Shown here one piece after another: positions 8,837-19,058 of a DNA stretch of 64,000 nt. Position numbers and translations under genes: made by a program. Each line of letters opens with the position of its first letter. Position 1 is the first letter of the stretch. Origin of the DNA: Sphingomonas metalli (GTDB lineage Bacteria; Pseudomonadota; Alphaproteobacteria; Sphingomonadales; Sphingomonadaceae); NCBI RefSeq assembly GCF_014641735.1, contig NZ_BMIH01000003.1:558001-622000 (forward strand), in the 5' to 3' direction. Under the pieces are notes generated by a model. The model ran no database searches and had not been told where the DNA came from. It saw nothing but the letters and a program-made list of their open reading frames with translations.

Positions 8837-9276
8837 GACCTGTCGCGCCCGTGCGCGTGCACCCGCTGCCGGTGGCGATACGTCGCCACGACCAGCGTCA
8901 GGAGGATCGGATAGGAGGCGATGGCGTGCGCCGCCTTGTAGACGTCGGGGAGAATGTCCGGCGCGATCATCCTCGCCAGATGCGCCACCAAACCAAAGGC
9001 GTGCAGAGCGCTCAGGCACAGCGGCCAGAACCTGTCCGCCAGCGCGGCGACCGCGACCAGCGCGAGGAGGAGAACGGCGTCGACCGCCAGGATGCCATAT
9101 TCCACATGGCGGAACTGTCCGCCATGATAACCGCGCCCCAAGATTGCGACCAGGAAGGTCGATAGGGCGGCGAGTGGCAGCAGCACCGCGACCCAGCGTT
9201 CGGGCGCCCCGCCGCAGCGCAGCGCATAGCCGCACGCCCCGACAAGAAGGACATAGAACAGAAGGACATGGATCAT
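8776..9276 (-). CDS. Small multi-spanning membrane protein, unknown function
   Basis: 166 residues with about four hydrophobic helices (roughly 1-18, 27-48, 60-85 and 115-132) and a polar, Arg/His-rich C-terminal tail that overlaps the radC-like gene. No family motif was recognised. It is preceded by a perfect 13-bp stem-loop and follows another unknown gene in the same direction. Confidence 0.65.
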   Translation of the reverse strand: MIHVLLFYVLLVGACGYALRCGGAPERWVAVLLPLAALSTFLVAILGRGYHGGQFRHVEYGILAVDAVLLLALVAVAALADRFWPLCLSALHAFGLVAHLARMIAPDILPDVYKAAHAIASYPILLTLVVATYRHRQRVHAHGRDRSWSISWPALMPTAPVRTPTG

Positions 9277-9280
9277 GGCT

Positions 9281-9315
9281 CGGATCGCGGCGCCTCGCCG
9301 AAGCGCCGCGATCCG
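9281..9315. terminator. Perfect 13-bp stem-loop between two minus-strand genes
   Basis: Arms CGGATCGCGGCGC (9281-9293) and GCGCCGCGATCCG (9303-9315) with a 9-base loop, between the stop at 9326 and the start at 9276. There is no T run after it on either strand, so it may be a processing or stability element rather than an intrinsic terminator. Confidence 0.45.
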
Positions 9316-9325
9316 AAACGGGCGT

Positions 9326-9688
9326 TCAGGCCGCGATGCGGACGATGCTGGCCTCGCGGTCGGCCGCGTCCGCCAGGCTCCGGACGAAGTCCTCGCAGGG
9401 GAATTGATCGCCGAACGCGGTGGTCAGCCCCTGTTCCTTCGCATAGGCGAGCAGCAGGCCATGAGCACGCGCGACCCTGCCGCGCGCCTCGACCAGTGCG
9501 GTGAAGGTCTCGGCAACGGCCCCCAGCACGCGCTGCGCCTCGATCGGCGAGGCGCCCGAGCGCGCGAGCTCCTCGAGCAAGTCGGCCGGCAGCCTTGCGC
9601 TCGAACGGGCAGCAAGGTCGATCTCCTGCTCCAGCGTCGTCAGACGGGTCGCGATCTTGTGGGCGGCGGCGGGCGCGATCTTGGTCAT
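9326..9688 (-). CDS. Hypothetical helical protein
   Basis: 120 residues from the ATG at 9688 (a GTG at 9694 would add two). It is Ala/Leu/Glu/Arg-rich, almost entirely helical by composition, with no signal peptide or membrane segment. No family recognised. It lies between the LuxR-type gene and the membrane-protein gene, all on the minus strand. Confidence 0.6.
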   Translation of the reverse strand: MTKIAPAAAHKIATRLTTLEQEIDLAARSSARLPADLLEELARSGASPIEAQRVLGAVAETFTALVEARGRVARAHGLLLAYAKEQGLTTAFGDQFPCEDFVRSLADAADREASIVRIAA

Positions 9689-9748
9689 GGTCACGGGTCT
9701 CCGGGCGACCCGCGGCGAAGAGCACGGGCGAGGTCGGTCGCCGGAGCA

Positions 9749-10267
9749 TCAGAAGCGCAATCCCCGGCTCGCCTCGACGAAGAAGCCGACCGCCGCGATC
9801 AGCAGCACGGTCAGCAGCACGACGATGGCGAGCCTGGCGGGAATGGAGAGTGCGTTCCGCTGCCCCCTTCGCGCCGGATAGGGCAACGGTAGGACGAAAC
9901 CGGTCGGCGGCGGCGCGAGGCCACTGGCATCCGCCAGCCCGCGCGTCGTCGTCTCCGTCTCGTCGTCCCGCTCCCGGTCCGACTGGCCCGCCGCTTCAAC
10001 GTCGTAATAGGACCGGTCCGCTATCCCCGGCGGGGCACTAGTACCCGAAGCACCAGCCTCGTCCGCCGCCACCATCCGCGCCGCATCGATACTCCGCGCA
10101 ACGCCCAGCGCGGTGCGCGCGGCACTCAGATGGTTCTTCACCGTCAGGTCGGAGATGCCGAGCGCGCGGCCGATCTCCTTCCCCTCCAGCCCCTGTGCCA
10201 CCAGGCGCAGGCATTCGCGCTGTCGGGGGCTGAGCGCCTTGAGCCGATCGTGGCGGGGGTCGGGCAT
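9749..10267 (-). CDS. LuxR-type HTH protein with C-terminal membrane anchor
   Basis: 172 residues from the ATG at 10267. Residues about 10-70 are a GerE/LuxR helix-turn-helix (LSPRQRECLRLVAQGLEGKE then GISDLTVKNHLSAA). There is no receiver or ligand-binding domain in front. A disordered acidic linker (DRERDDETETTT) follows, and a single strongly hydrophobic helix at about 145-165 ends the protein, so the DNA-binding domain would be tethered to the inner membrane facing the cytoplasm. It is divergent from the DUF808 gene 127 bp away, a natural candidate target. An upstream in-frame start at 10369 would run into the divergent promoter region and is less likely. Confidence 0.8.
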   Translation of the reverse strand: MPDPRHDRLKALSPRQRECLRLVAQGLEGKEIGRALGISDLTVKNHLSAARTALGVARSIDAARMVAADEAGASGTSAPPGIADRSYYDVEAAGQSDRERDDETETTTRGLADASGLAPPPTGFVLPLPYPARRGQRNALSIPARLAIVVLLTVLLIAAVGFFVEASRGLRF

Positions 10268-10394
10268 GACCGCCACGTAGGGGTTCCCGGGCCTGTTTGC
10301 GGGCCGATTACCTCCATTATGGAGCAACCGCGCGGGATTGCGCGTCCAAGCATTTGGCGACACAGCCAATGCTCATTTCTGGGGGAAGACGATC

Positions 10395-11339
10395 ATGCCA
10401 TCGGGTCTGGCTGCGCTGCTCGACGACGTCGCCGCGATCACCCGCCTCGCCGCCGCGTCGATCGACGATGTCGGCGCCGCCGCCGGACGCGCGGGCGCGA
10501 AGGCGGCCGGCGTGGTGATCGACGATGCCGCGGTCACACCGCGCTACGTCACCGGCCTCTCGCCGGCGCGCGAGCTGCCGATCATCTGGCGGATCGCGCT
10601 GGGCTCGATCCGCAACAAGCTCCTGATCCTGCTACCGGTCGCGTTGCTGCTCAGCGCCTTCGCGCCCTGGCTGCTGACGCCCCTGCTGATGCTGGGCGGC
10701 GCCTATCTCTGCTTCGAGGGGGCGGAAAAGCTGTGGGAGGCGGTCAGCGGCCACCATGAGGAGGCGGGCGCCGGCGATGCCGGCGCGGAGAGTGCCGAAG
10801 CGCTGGAGAAGAAGACGATCGCGGGCGCGATCCGCACCGATTTCATCCTCTCCGCGGAGATCATGGCGATCGCATTGGCCGAAGTGTCCGGTACCGGCAT
10901 CGTCCAGCAGGCTGCGGCGCTCGCGATCGTCGCGCTGGCGATCACCGCCGGCGTCTATGGCGCGGTCGGGCTGATCGTGAAGCTCGACGATATAGGCCTC
11001 CACCTCGCGCGCCGTTCCTCGTCCGCGGTGCAGGCGATCGGTCGGGGCATGGTCAAGGCCATGCCGGTCATCATGTCCGCCCTCGCCGCGATCGGCACGG
11101 CGGCGATGATCTGGGTCGGCGGCGGCATCATCGTGCACGGGCTTGCCGGCTTCGGAGTGACGGCGCCCGAACACGTCATTCATGCAGCCGCCGAACACAT
11201 GGCGGAGCTCGCGCCGGCGGCGCATGGCGCGATCGCCTGGACCGTGACCGCTATCGGCTCAGGCATGGTCGGGCTGGTCGTCGGCGGCATCATCGCGACC
11301 GTGCTGCATCTGGTGCCAACGCGGCACCAAGCTTCTTGA
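10395..11339 (+). CDS. DUF808 (YedI-type) inner-membrane protein
   Basis: 314 residues from the ATG at 10395. It starts with the family signature MPSGLAALLDDVAAITRLAA and continues through DDVGAAAGRAGAKAAGVVIDD, then has several membrane helices (about 75-110, 160-220, 235-265 and 280-305). DUF808 proteins are widespread, of unknown function and sometimes proposed as transporters. It is divergent from the membrane-anchored LuxR-type gene. Confidence 0.88.
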   Translation: MPSGLAALLDDVAAITRLAAASIDDVGAAAGRAGAKAAGVVIDDAAVTPRYVTGLSPARELPIIWRIALGSIRNKLLILLPVALLLSAFAPWLLTPLLMLGGAYLCFEGAEKLWEAVSGHHEEAGAGDAGAESAEALEKKTIAGAIRTDFILSAEIMAIALAEVSGTGIVQQAAALAIVALAITAGVYGAVGLIVKLDDIGLHLARRSSSAVQAIGRGMVKAMPVIMSALAAIGTAAMIWVGGGIIVHGLAGFGVTAPEHVIHAAAEHMAELAPAAHGAIAWTVTAIGSGMVGLVVGGIIATVLHLVPTRHQAS

Positions 11340-11340
11340 C

Positions 11341-11409
11341 CCGTTCGTTTTGAGCGACCTCGAAGCACGGGCTGCGACACCCGCCCTTTAATTGCACTCA
11401 GGGCGAAGG
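11341..11409. repeat. Palindromic repeat, family D (degenerate copy)
   Basis: Variant of the inverted pair GTTCGTGCTGAGC...TCGAAGCAC / actcagggcgaa found more intact at 42211 and 58183. It follows the DUF808 stop directly. Confidence 0.6.
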
Positions 11410-11526
11410 GCTGGAGGTCGGGATCCAACTGGACGATGCCGTACGGTAGGTTACCGCCGTCGCCTCAGACGGGCGGCCCGCGGGCAATGTCCACCCGAAC
11501 AGTCTCCGCCTTGCCCCCCGCATATG

Positions 11527-11557
11527 AAAAGACCCGCGCTCGTCGCCGAGCCGCGGG
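11527..11557 (-). terminator. Intrinsic terminator after tRNA-Val
   Basis: On the minus strand the arms CCCGCGGCTCG and CGAGCGCGGG enclose a GCGA loop and are followed by TCTTTTC. It lies about 20 bases past the tRNA 3' end. Confidence 0.75.
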
Positions 11558-11577
11558 CCGTTCATGACCGATCGGGA

Positions 11578-11652
11578 TGGTGGGCGCGACAGGGATTGAA
11601 CCTGTGACCCCACCCGTGTGAAGGGTGTGCTCTACCGCTGAGCTACGCGCCC
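11578..11652 (-). tRNA. tRNA-Val (anticodon CAC), CCA encoded
   Basis: Acceptor arms GGGCGCG / CGCGCCC pair perfectly, the anticodon stem is CACCC/GGGTG with loop TTCACAC (anticodon CAC), the T arm contains GGTTCAATCC, and the CCA end is encoded. It lies downstream of hupB on the same strand and has its own terminator. Confidence 0.97.
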
Positions 11653-11704
11653 ATCCCGGCGGGAGGCGGCCTCCTAGGCGAGGCGTGCCCCGCCTGTCCA
11701 GCCC

Positions 11705-11977
11705 CTAGTTGACCGAATCCTTCAGGATCTTGCCGGCCTTGAACTTGGGCTGGGTCGAGGCCTTGATCGACATCGGCTCGCCGGTGCGCGGATTGCGGCC
11801 GGTCGACGCCTTGCGGCGCGAGACCGAAAAGGTGCCGAATCCGACCAGGCGGACCTCGTCGCCCTTCTTCAGGCTGGCCGAAATGGCGTCGAACACGGCC
11901 TCGACCGCACGTGCGGCGTCGCTGCGCGCCAGTCCCGACGTATCGGCGACCGTCGCAATCAGCTCCTGCTTATTCAT
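11705..11977 (-). CDS. hupB: DNA-binding protein HU
   Basis: 90-residue histone-like protein that bends and compacts DNA as a dimer. The N-terminal helices (MNKQELIATVADTSGL) and the beta-arm region with GFGTFSVSRRKASTGRNPRTGE are characteristic. The start is the ATG at 11977; an ATG 15 bases upstream gives an atypical leader. It follows lon on the same strand after 196 bp, the conserved lon-hupB order. Confidence 0.95.
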   Translation of the reverse strand: MNKQELIATVADTSGLARSDAARAVEAVFDAISASLKKGDEVRLVGFGTFSVSRRKASTGRNPRTGEPMSIKASTQPKFKAGKILKDSVN

Positions 11978-12173
11978 TGAATCGTCCCCCAAAATTCAAG
12001 CGAATCGATTATGCGCGATAACCGGGCACGGCGCGCGCAAGCGCCCACTAAAGAGCGGGGCTGCCCTCCAAGTCAACTCCGACATAGGGGTAGAAATGGT
12101 AGAACCGTGCCACGCGCCGGGTCTTGCCCCGATCGCGTGGCACCGGAATGACGGCCGCCGGCCGTCCGTCCGC

Positions 12174-14570
<2,397 letters not shown>

Positions 14571-14622
14571 GCACACTCCGTCGGGTGCCCGCAGACGGCC
14601 GCGGGCCCGCTTCTTGTCTTCC

Positions 14623-14651
14623 TATATGGGGAGCGTTGCCGGGGCATCAAT
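14623..14651 (-). promoter_or_regulatory. Sigma32-like heat-shock promoter of lon
   Basis: On the minus strand, ATTGATG (14651-14645), a 13-bp spacer and CCCCATATA (14631-14623). The -10 matches the RpoH consensus CCCCATNT exactly; the -35 is weaker than CTTGAAA. It lies 53 bp upstream of the lon start, so lon need not depend on the upstream glycosyltransferase genes. Confidence 0.6.
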
Positions 14652-14687
14652 CGGGAACGACAATCGTCCGTCCCCAGCGACCGCCGG

Positions 14688-15506
14688 TCAGAAGAGTTCG
14701 TCCCGCAGACGCAAGGGATAGAGGCCCAAACGGACGCCCCGCTTTCTCAGGATCGCCGCGCGGCGGTAGTAGAACACTCTTCGCGCGAGGCCGTTGACGA
14801 AAGTACCCTTGAAAAAGCTGCGGGACGGGGAGCGCATCGGCGCCTGCGAGGTGTTCGCACCATGAACCCGCCATCGAACCCAGGAGCGGTCGATATAGTG
14901 CACCCGAGTGTGCGCGGCTGCGACGAACGCCAGCCATATGTCGTGCGCCTGCTCGTTCGCCGGTACAGGAAAAGCAGTGTCGAGCAGTTCCCGCCGAAAC
15001 AGTGCCGTGCAGCCCTGACACAGGCTCTTGCGCGTCAACAGCGAGGCTATGTGATAGTCTCGATCTAGAAAAACTCTGTCGTGGACCCCCCCGAAATTGC
15101 GACGCCTGACGGAAGGAGCAACGATCAGGCCGTTCTCATCCATCATCGCGACATCTGCATGGACGAGCAGGTCATTGCCCAATTCCCGCACAAGGGATCG
15201 TAGCTTGTCGGCGTCCCAGATGTCATCCTGATCTGCCAAAGCGATGAGCGGCGCCGTGCATGCGGCGATCGCGCGCGCGAAATTGTTCTTGTACCCCAGA
15301 TTCGGGACTGCCGGGAGGAGGATCAGGCCGCATCGATCCCGATATTCCTCCAGGATCGACCGAGTTCCGTCGGTTGATGCATCGTCGGATGCGATGATCT
15401 CCACATCGACGTCCTGTTGCGCATAGATGCTTTCCAACTGCTCGCGGAGCCAACGCTCACCGTTGTAAGTTGCCAGCGCGACTGACACAAAGGGCTTTTC
15501 TGCCAC
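14688..15506 (-). CDS. Family 2 glycosyltransferase (rhamnosyltransferase-like)
   Basis: 272 residues from a GTG at 15506, chosen because GAGGA sits about 10 bases upstream; the frame is open further but overlaps the preceding gene. It is a GT-A fold transferase with SVALATYNGERWLREQLESI at the N-terminus, the nucleotide-sugar acidic pair in DDASTDG, and LADQDDIW in the acceptor region, as in bacterial rhamnosyl or other GT2 enzymes of surface polysaccharides. There is no membrane segment, so it probably acts on the cytoplasmic face. It is the last of three consecutive glycosyltransferase genes; base composition is lower in GC than lon and clpX on either side. Confidence 0.88.
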   Translation of the reverse strand: MAEKPFVSVALATYNGERWLREQLESIYAQQDVDVEIIASDDASTDGTRSILEEYRDRCGLILLPAVPNLGYKNNFARAIAACTAPLIALADQDDIWDADKLRSLVRELGNDLLVHADVAMMDENGLIVAPSVRRRNFGGVHDRVFLDRDYHIASLLTRKSLCQGCTALFRRELLDTAFPVPANEQAHDIWLAFVAAAHTRVHYIDRSWVRWRVHGANTSQAPMRSPSRSFFKGTFVNGLARRVFYYRRAAILRKRGVRLGLYPLRLRDELF

Positions 15507-15519
15507 CAAGATGATATCC

Positions 15520-16554
15520 TCACGCACCGGGAAGTTGTGGCGGCCCGCCGCGGCGCCACTCCGCAATCCATGCCGCAAGAGCAAGAGGCAGCCCACGTAG
15601 CGGGACGTTACCCAAACTCGCAGCGTGTAAGAATCGAGCAAGAGCCGTCCGCCGCGCTAACCAGGGCGGATCGCCCAGTGCGCGAGCGTAAGGTTGCGCC
15701 GCGGCGTGGAAGGGGGACAATTCAAAACAGACCATGTTGAAATAGTCTACACGCTGCTGGCTGCGCTCGGGCACCTTTGTGAACAACCAGGGCTTGTACC
15801 GACCCAACATATGGACGAACGCTGGCGGCGGCGCGAACATTGTCCGCAAGCGATCGATCACGTGAAAACCATTCGCGCCGCAATGCTGCACCATGTCAGG
15901 CCCATTGCGAATATAGTGAACCGGAACGTCATGAAATCGCTCCGACACAAGCAACGCGGCCAGCACATCCTGATCGCCAACGAGATGCGTTTCTCGCCGC
16001 GCGATCGGCTGCTCCTGTGCGGTCTTGAAGCGCGGGTCCGCCATCATGGCGCGCCACGCCTCCAACAGCGTACGATGCGCTTGGGTCACTCGCAGCGAAC
16101 CGGAATTTGTCATCCAGTCCAGCTCGCGAGCAACTGTCAGGCCCCAGGCTCGCGCCCGGCTTGAGCATCCCCCCGGCTGGCGATAGCGAAATTCCTCGCC
16201 GACGACGATCGCGTCCCGCGGCCAGGACGCGATCAGCCGCTCAAGATCGCCTGAGACAATGACATCGGTGTCGAGCCAGAGAGCCTTTTCTGCTTCGCCC
16301 AGCGTGCGCAGCAGCACTTCGGGTTTCACGCTCCATCCGCTGCCATTGAAGCTCCTTGTGTCGCGGACGGCGACATTGGGGAGTTCAGTCACAAGTGCGG
16401 AAGCCGCGGGAAGAGGTGAATAGATTAGTAGATGGAGGTTGGGAGCCTTGTCAGCCAATGATCTCGCCAAAAGCTCAAGGCCGGGCACGGCCGATGGCCG
16501 ATCCTCATAGGTGCAAACCAGCAGTGATCTTTTCGCAGACCCCTGATCGATCAT
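15520..16554 (-). CDS. Putative GT-A type glycosyltransferase (GT8-like)
   Basis: 344 residues from the ATG at 16554, overlapping the stop of the upstream GT2 gene as ATGA. It has a nucleotide-diphospho-sugar transferase fold: an N-terminal Rossmann-like start (SLLVCTYEDR), the metal-binding DTD of LWLDTDVIVSGD (about residue 95) and a C-terminal NGPDMVQHCGANGFHVIDRL segment. No signal peptide. The exact family is uncertain; the DxD motif and the two GT2 neighbours make a sugar transferase likely. GC content is lower than the window average. Confidence 0.7.
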   Translation of the reverse strand: MIDQGSAKRSLLVCTYEDRPSAVPGLELLARSLADKAPNLHLLIYSPLPAASALVTELPNVAVRDTRSFNGSGWSVKPEVLLRTLGEAEKALWLDTDVIVSGDLERLIASWPRDAIVVGEEFRYRQPGGCSSRARAWGLTVARELDWMTNSGSLRVTQAHRTLLEAWRAMMADPRFKTAQEQPIARRETHLVGDQDVLAALLVSERFHDVPVHYIRNGPDMVQHCGANGFHVIDRLRTMFAPPPAFVHMLGRYKPWLFTKVPERSQQRVDYFNMVCFELSPFHAAAQPYARALGDPPWLARRTALARFLHAASLGNVPLRGLPLALAAWIAEWRRGGPPQLPGA

Positions 16555-17543
16555 CGCGAGGGCCGCAGCGCATGACGGTTGGATGGCACGCCCATCTGAA
16601 GTGCCACGAGCAGATCGGTAACCGGCGACTCGCCGCTGTGTGCGGCACATATCGCGCCATAACGTCGCCACCAACGTCGATTGGTCAACGCATCAAGGGC
16701 CTGCCGCTTGGGGGCTGCCAATTCGCCGCCGAACCGCGCCTCAATAGCTGCAAGGCGGTGATTGGCGCCTTTCGCAAGTTTGGCCGTGTCGATCATCCGC
16801 TCGCGGAAATAATCGCGGGGTCGGCTGGCCCGCTTCAAAGCCGTGGCGAGCCAGCCCCGTCGATCTTTGGGTCGACCGGATCCGGTCTCGTTGGCCCCGT
16901 GCCGCCTAAATTGAATCAGAGGAGCTTCAACATGGCCGATACGCCCAATAGCCGCCGCGACGATGCACAACCACCAGTCGTGCATGTGTGCGTCTGCCGG
17001 GACCGGCAACGCCGCCCTTAGGAGCGCACGGTTCACCATCACTGCGCAACCAGGGACGTGGTTGCTGATAGTGAAGTCAGCGATCGCATTCGCTTCGCGC
17101 GATTTGAAGGTACCGTCGTAAAAGGAGCTGGATATCAGATTGAGATTTCCGTCGACGATCTGAAGATCGCTGTAAACTAGTGCTGGAGAGTCCGGCGCCC
17201 CGGCCTCGACCGTCCGCAACCGCTCCACCATCTGCGCGATCTTACCCGGCATCCATACGTCATCCTGATCCGCCAGCGCTGCGTATGGAGCCTCGGCCAG
17301 GTGAAGGGCCTTTGAGAAGTTATCCTTTGCCCCAAGATTGACCGGATTCCGCACGAGATGCACCGGAAGCCGATCGAACCGCTCCAGCAATTCGACCGTT
17401 CCGTCTGTCGAGCCGTCATCGCATACGACGAGGCGCAGGCCCGTCCAGTCCTGCGCCACCAGCGATTCAAGCATCTCAGGCAAGTATTTGGCGCCGTTGT
17501 AGGTCGCCATCACCACATCGACGGGCGGCCGGTCGGTTATCAT
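16551..17543 (-). CDS. Family 2 glycosyltransferase
   Basis: 330 residues. The GT-A domain opens with PVDVVMATYNGAKYLPEML, then DDGSTDG and LADQDDVW, and a VPGCAVMVNRALL acceptor-loop segment, all as in rhamnosyltransferase-like GT2 enzymes; it resembles the 14688 gene and may be an old paralogue. The C-terminal 100 residues are basic. It starts the three-gene glycosyltransferase unit and overlaps the next gene by four bases. GC is visibly low for this window (close to 50% around 17100). Confidence 0.88.
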   Translation of the reverse strand: MITDRPPVDVVMATYNGAKYLPEMLESLVAQDWTGLRLVVCDDGSTDGTVELLERFDRLPVHLVRNPVNLGAKDNFSKALHLAEAPYAALADQDDVWMPGKIAQMVERLRTVEAGAPDSPALVYSDLQIVDGNLNLISSSFYDGTFKSREANAIADFTISNHVPGCAVMVNRALLRAALPVPADAHMHDWWLCIVAAAIGRIGHVEAPLIQFRRHGANETGSGRPKDRRGWLATALKRASRPRDYFRERMIDTAKLAKGANHRLAAIEARFGGELAAPKRQALDALTNRRWWRRYGAICAAHSGESPVTDLLVALQMGVPSNRHALRPSR

Positions 17544-17625
17544 GCCTTAGTATCCCCGTTGCACGAGCCCGAGGGCACGGTCGATGCAGATTAACCTGCT
17601 TCGATCGACTAGGCGAGTCAGCGAC

Positions 17626-18891
17626 TTACGCCGCGTCGCCGGCCTTCTTCTTCTCGGCATAGACGCGGATCGGCTCCTTGCGGCCCTCCACCACGTCCTT
17701 GTCGATCATCACCTCGTCCACCCCGTCCATGCCCGGCAGGTCGAACATCGTGTCGAGCAGGATGCCCTCCAGGATCGAGCGAAGGCCGCGAGCGCCCGTC
17801 TTGCGCTCGATCGCCTTCTTGGCGACCGTGACCAGCGCGTCGTCGGTGAAGCCCAGCTCGACCTGCTCCATGTCGAACAGCTTCTGATACTGTTTGACCA
17901 GCGCGTTCTTCGGCTCGGACAGGATCTTCACCAGCGCCGGAACGTCCAGATCCTCCAGCGTCGCGATCACCGGCAGGCGGCCGACGAATTCGGGGATCAG
18001 CCCGAACTTCAGCAGATCCTCCGGCTCGGTCTGGCGCAGCACCTCGCCCGTCCGCTTTTCTTCGGGCGCGGCGACATAGGCGCCGAAGCCGATCGACTTG
18101 CCCTGCAGGCGGTCGCCGATGATCTTCTCCAGCCCCGCAAAGGCACCGCCGCAGATGAACAGGATGTTGGTCGTATCGACCTGGAGGAACTCCTGCTGCG
18201 GATGCTTGCGCCCGCCCTGCGGCGGGACGCTGGCGGTGGTGCCCTCCATCAGCTTCAGCAGCGCCTGCTGCACGCCCTCGCCCGACACGTCGCGCGTGAT
18301 CGAGGGGTTCTCCGCCTTGCGGCTGATCTTGTCGATCTCGTCGATATAGACGATCCCGCGCTGCGCCCGCTCGACATTATAGTCCGACGCCTGGAGCAGC
18401 TTGAGGATGATGTTCTCGACGTCTTCACCGACATAGCCGGCCTCGGTCAGCGTGGTCGCATCCGCCATGGTGAAGGGCACGTCGAGGATGCGCGCCAGCG
18501 TCTGCGCCAGCAGCGTCTTGCCGCAACCCGTCGGGCCGACCAACAGGATGTTCGACTTGGCCAGCTCGACATCCGCGCCCTTGGCGCCATGATTGAGCCG
18601 CTTGTAGTGATTGTGCACCGCGACCGACAGGACGCGCTTGGCCTGCTTCTGACCGATGACATAATCGTCCAGGACGTTGCAGATCTCCTGCGGCGTCGGC
18701 ACGCCGCCGTCCTTCTTCGATACCAATGCCGACTTCGTTTCCTCGCGGATGATGTCGTTGCACAGGTCGACGCACTCGTCGCAGATGAAGACGGTCGGAC
18801 CGGCGATCAGCTTGCGCACCTCGTGCTGCGACTTGCCGCAGAACGAGCAGTAGAGCGTGCTCTTCGAATCGCCACCGGACAGCTTCGTCAT
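17626..18891 (-). CDS. clpX: ATP-dependent Clp protease ATP-binding subunit ClpX
   Basis: 421-residue AAA+ unfoldase that feeds substrates to ClpP. It has an N-terminal zinc-binding domain with four Cys (CSFCGK ... ICDECVDLC), Walker [15 protein letters not shown], Walker [11 protein letters not shown], and the IGF-type ClpP-docking loop (KSIGFGA). The length is normal. Unlike the usual clpP-clpX pair, a glycosyltransferase gene lies between them here; a sigma32-like promoter within the 167-bp upstream gap may give it independent expression. Confidence 0.98.
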   Translation of the reverse strand: MTKLSGGDSKSTLYCSFCGKSQHEVRKLIAGPTVFICDECVDLCNDIIREETKSALVSKKDGGVPTPQEICNVLDDYVIGQKQAKRVLSVAVHNHYKRLNHGAKGADVELAKSNILLVGPTGCGKTLLAQTLARILDVPFTMADATTLTEAGYVGEDVENIILKLLQASDYNVERAQRGIVYIDEIDKISRKAENPSITRDVSGEGVQQALLKLMEGTTASVPPQGGRKHPQQEFLQVDTTNILFICGGAFAGLEKIIGDRLQGKSIGFGAYVAAPEEKRTGEVLRQTEPEDLLKFGLIPEFVGRLPVIATLEDLDVPALVKILSEPKNALVKQYQKLFDMEQVELGFTDDALVTVAKKAIERKTGARGLRSILEGILLDTMFDLPGMDGVDEVMIDKDVVEGRKEPIRVYAEKKKAGDAA

Positions 18892-18964
18892 TCAGATAAC
18901 CTTCTTTACCGTCCGCCAGTGGAACGGCCCTTGTCGCCGGGGTCGGGCAGCGACCCCCGGCCAG

Positions 18965-18993
18965 ATATGCCCCTCCGGACGGCGTACTACAAG
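18965..18993 (-). promoter_or_regulatory. Possible sigma32-like promoter of clpX
   Basis: On the minus strand, CTTGTAG (18993-18987), 13 bp, then GGGGCATAT (18973-18965). The -35 is good; the -10 keeps only the CATAT half. Spacing equals that of the lon and clpP candidates. Confidence 0.35.
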
Positions 18994-19058
18994 ACGCTGC
19001 GCGGCGGCCGCGATGTCGGTCGGGTCCCGCCCGTCCCGCAGTCGCACGATGCGGCTCC

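Noticed and set aside
12151..12165. ACGGCC/GGCCGT hairpin after lon as an intrinsic terminator
   Set aside because: Short stem and no T run downstream on the minus strand; too weak to call.
14688..17543. Glycosyltransferase genes as part of a genomic island or prophage
   Set aside because: No integrase, transposase or direct repeats at the ends, and the tRNA genes are not adjacent; only base composition hints at transfer.
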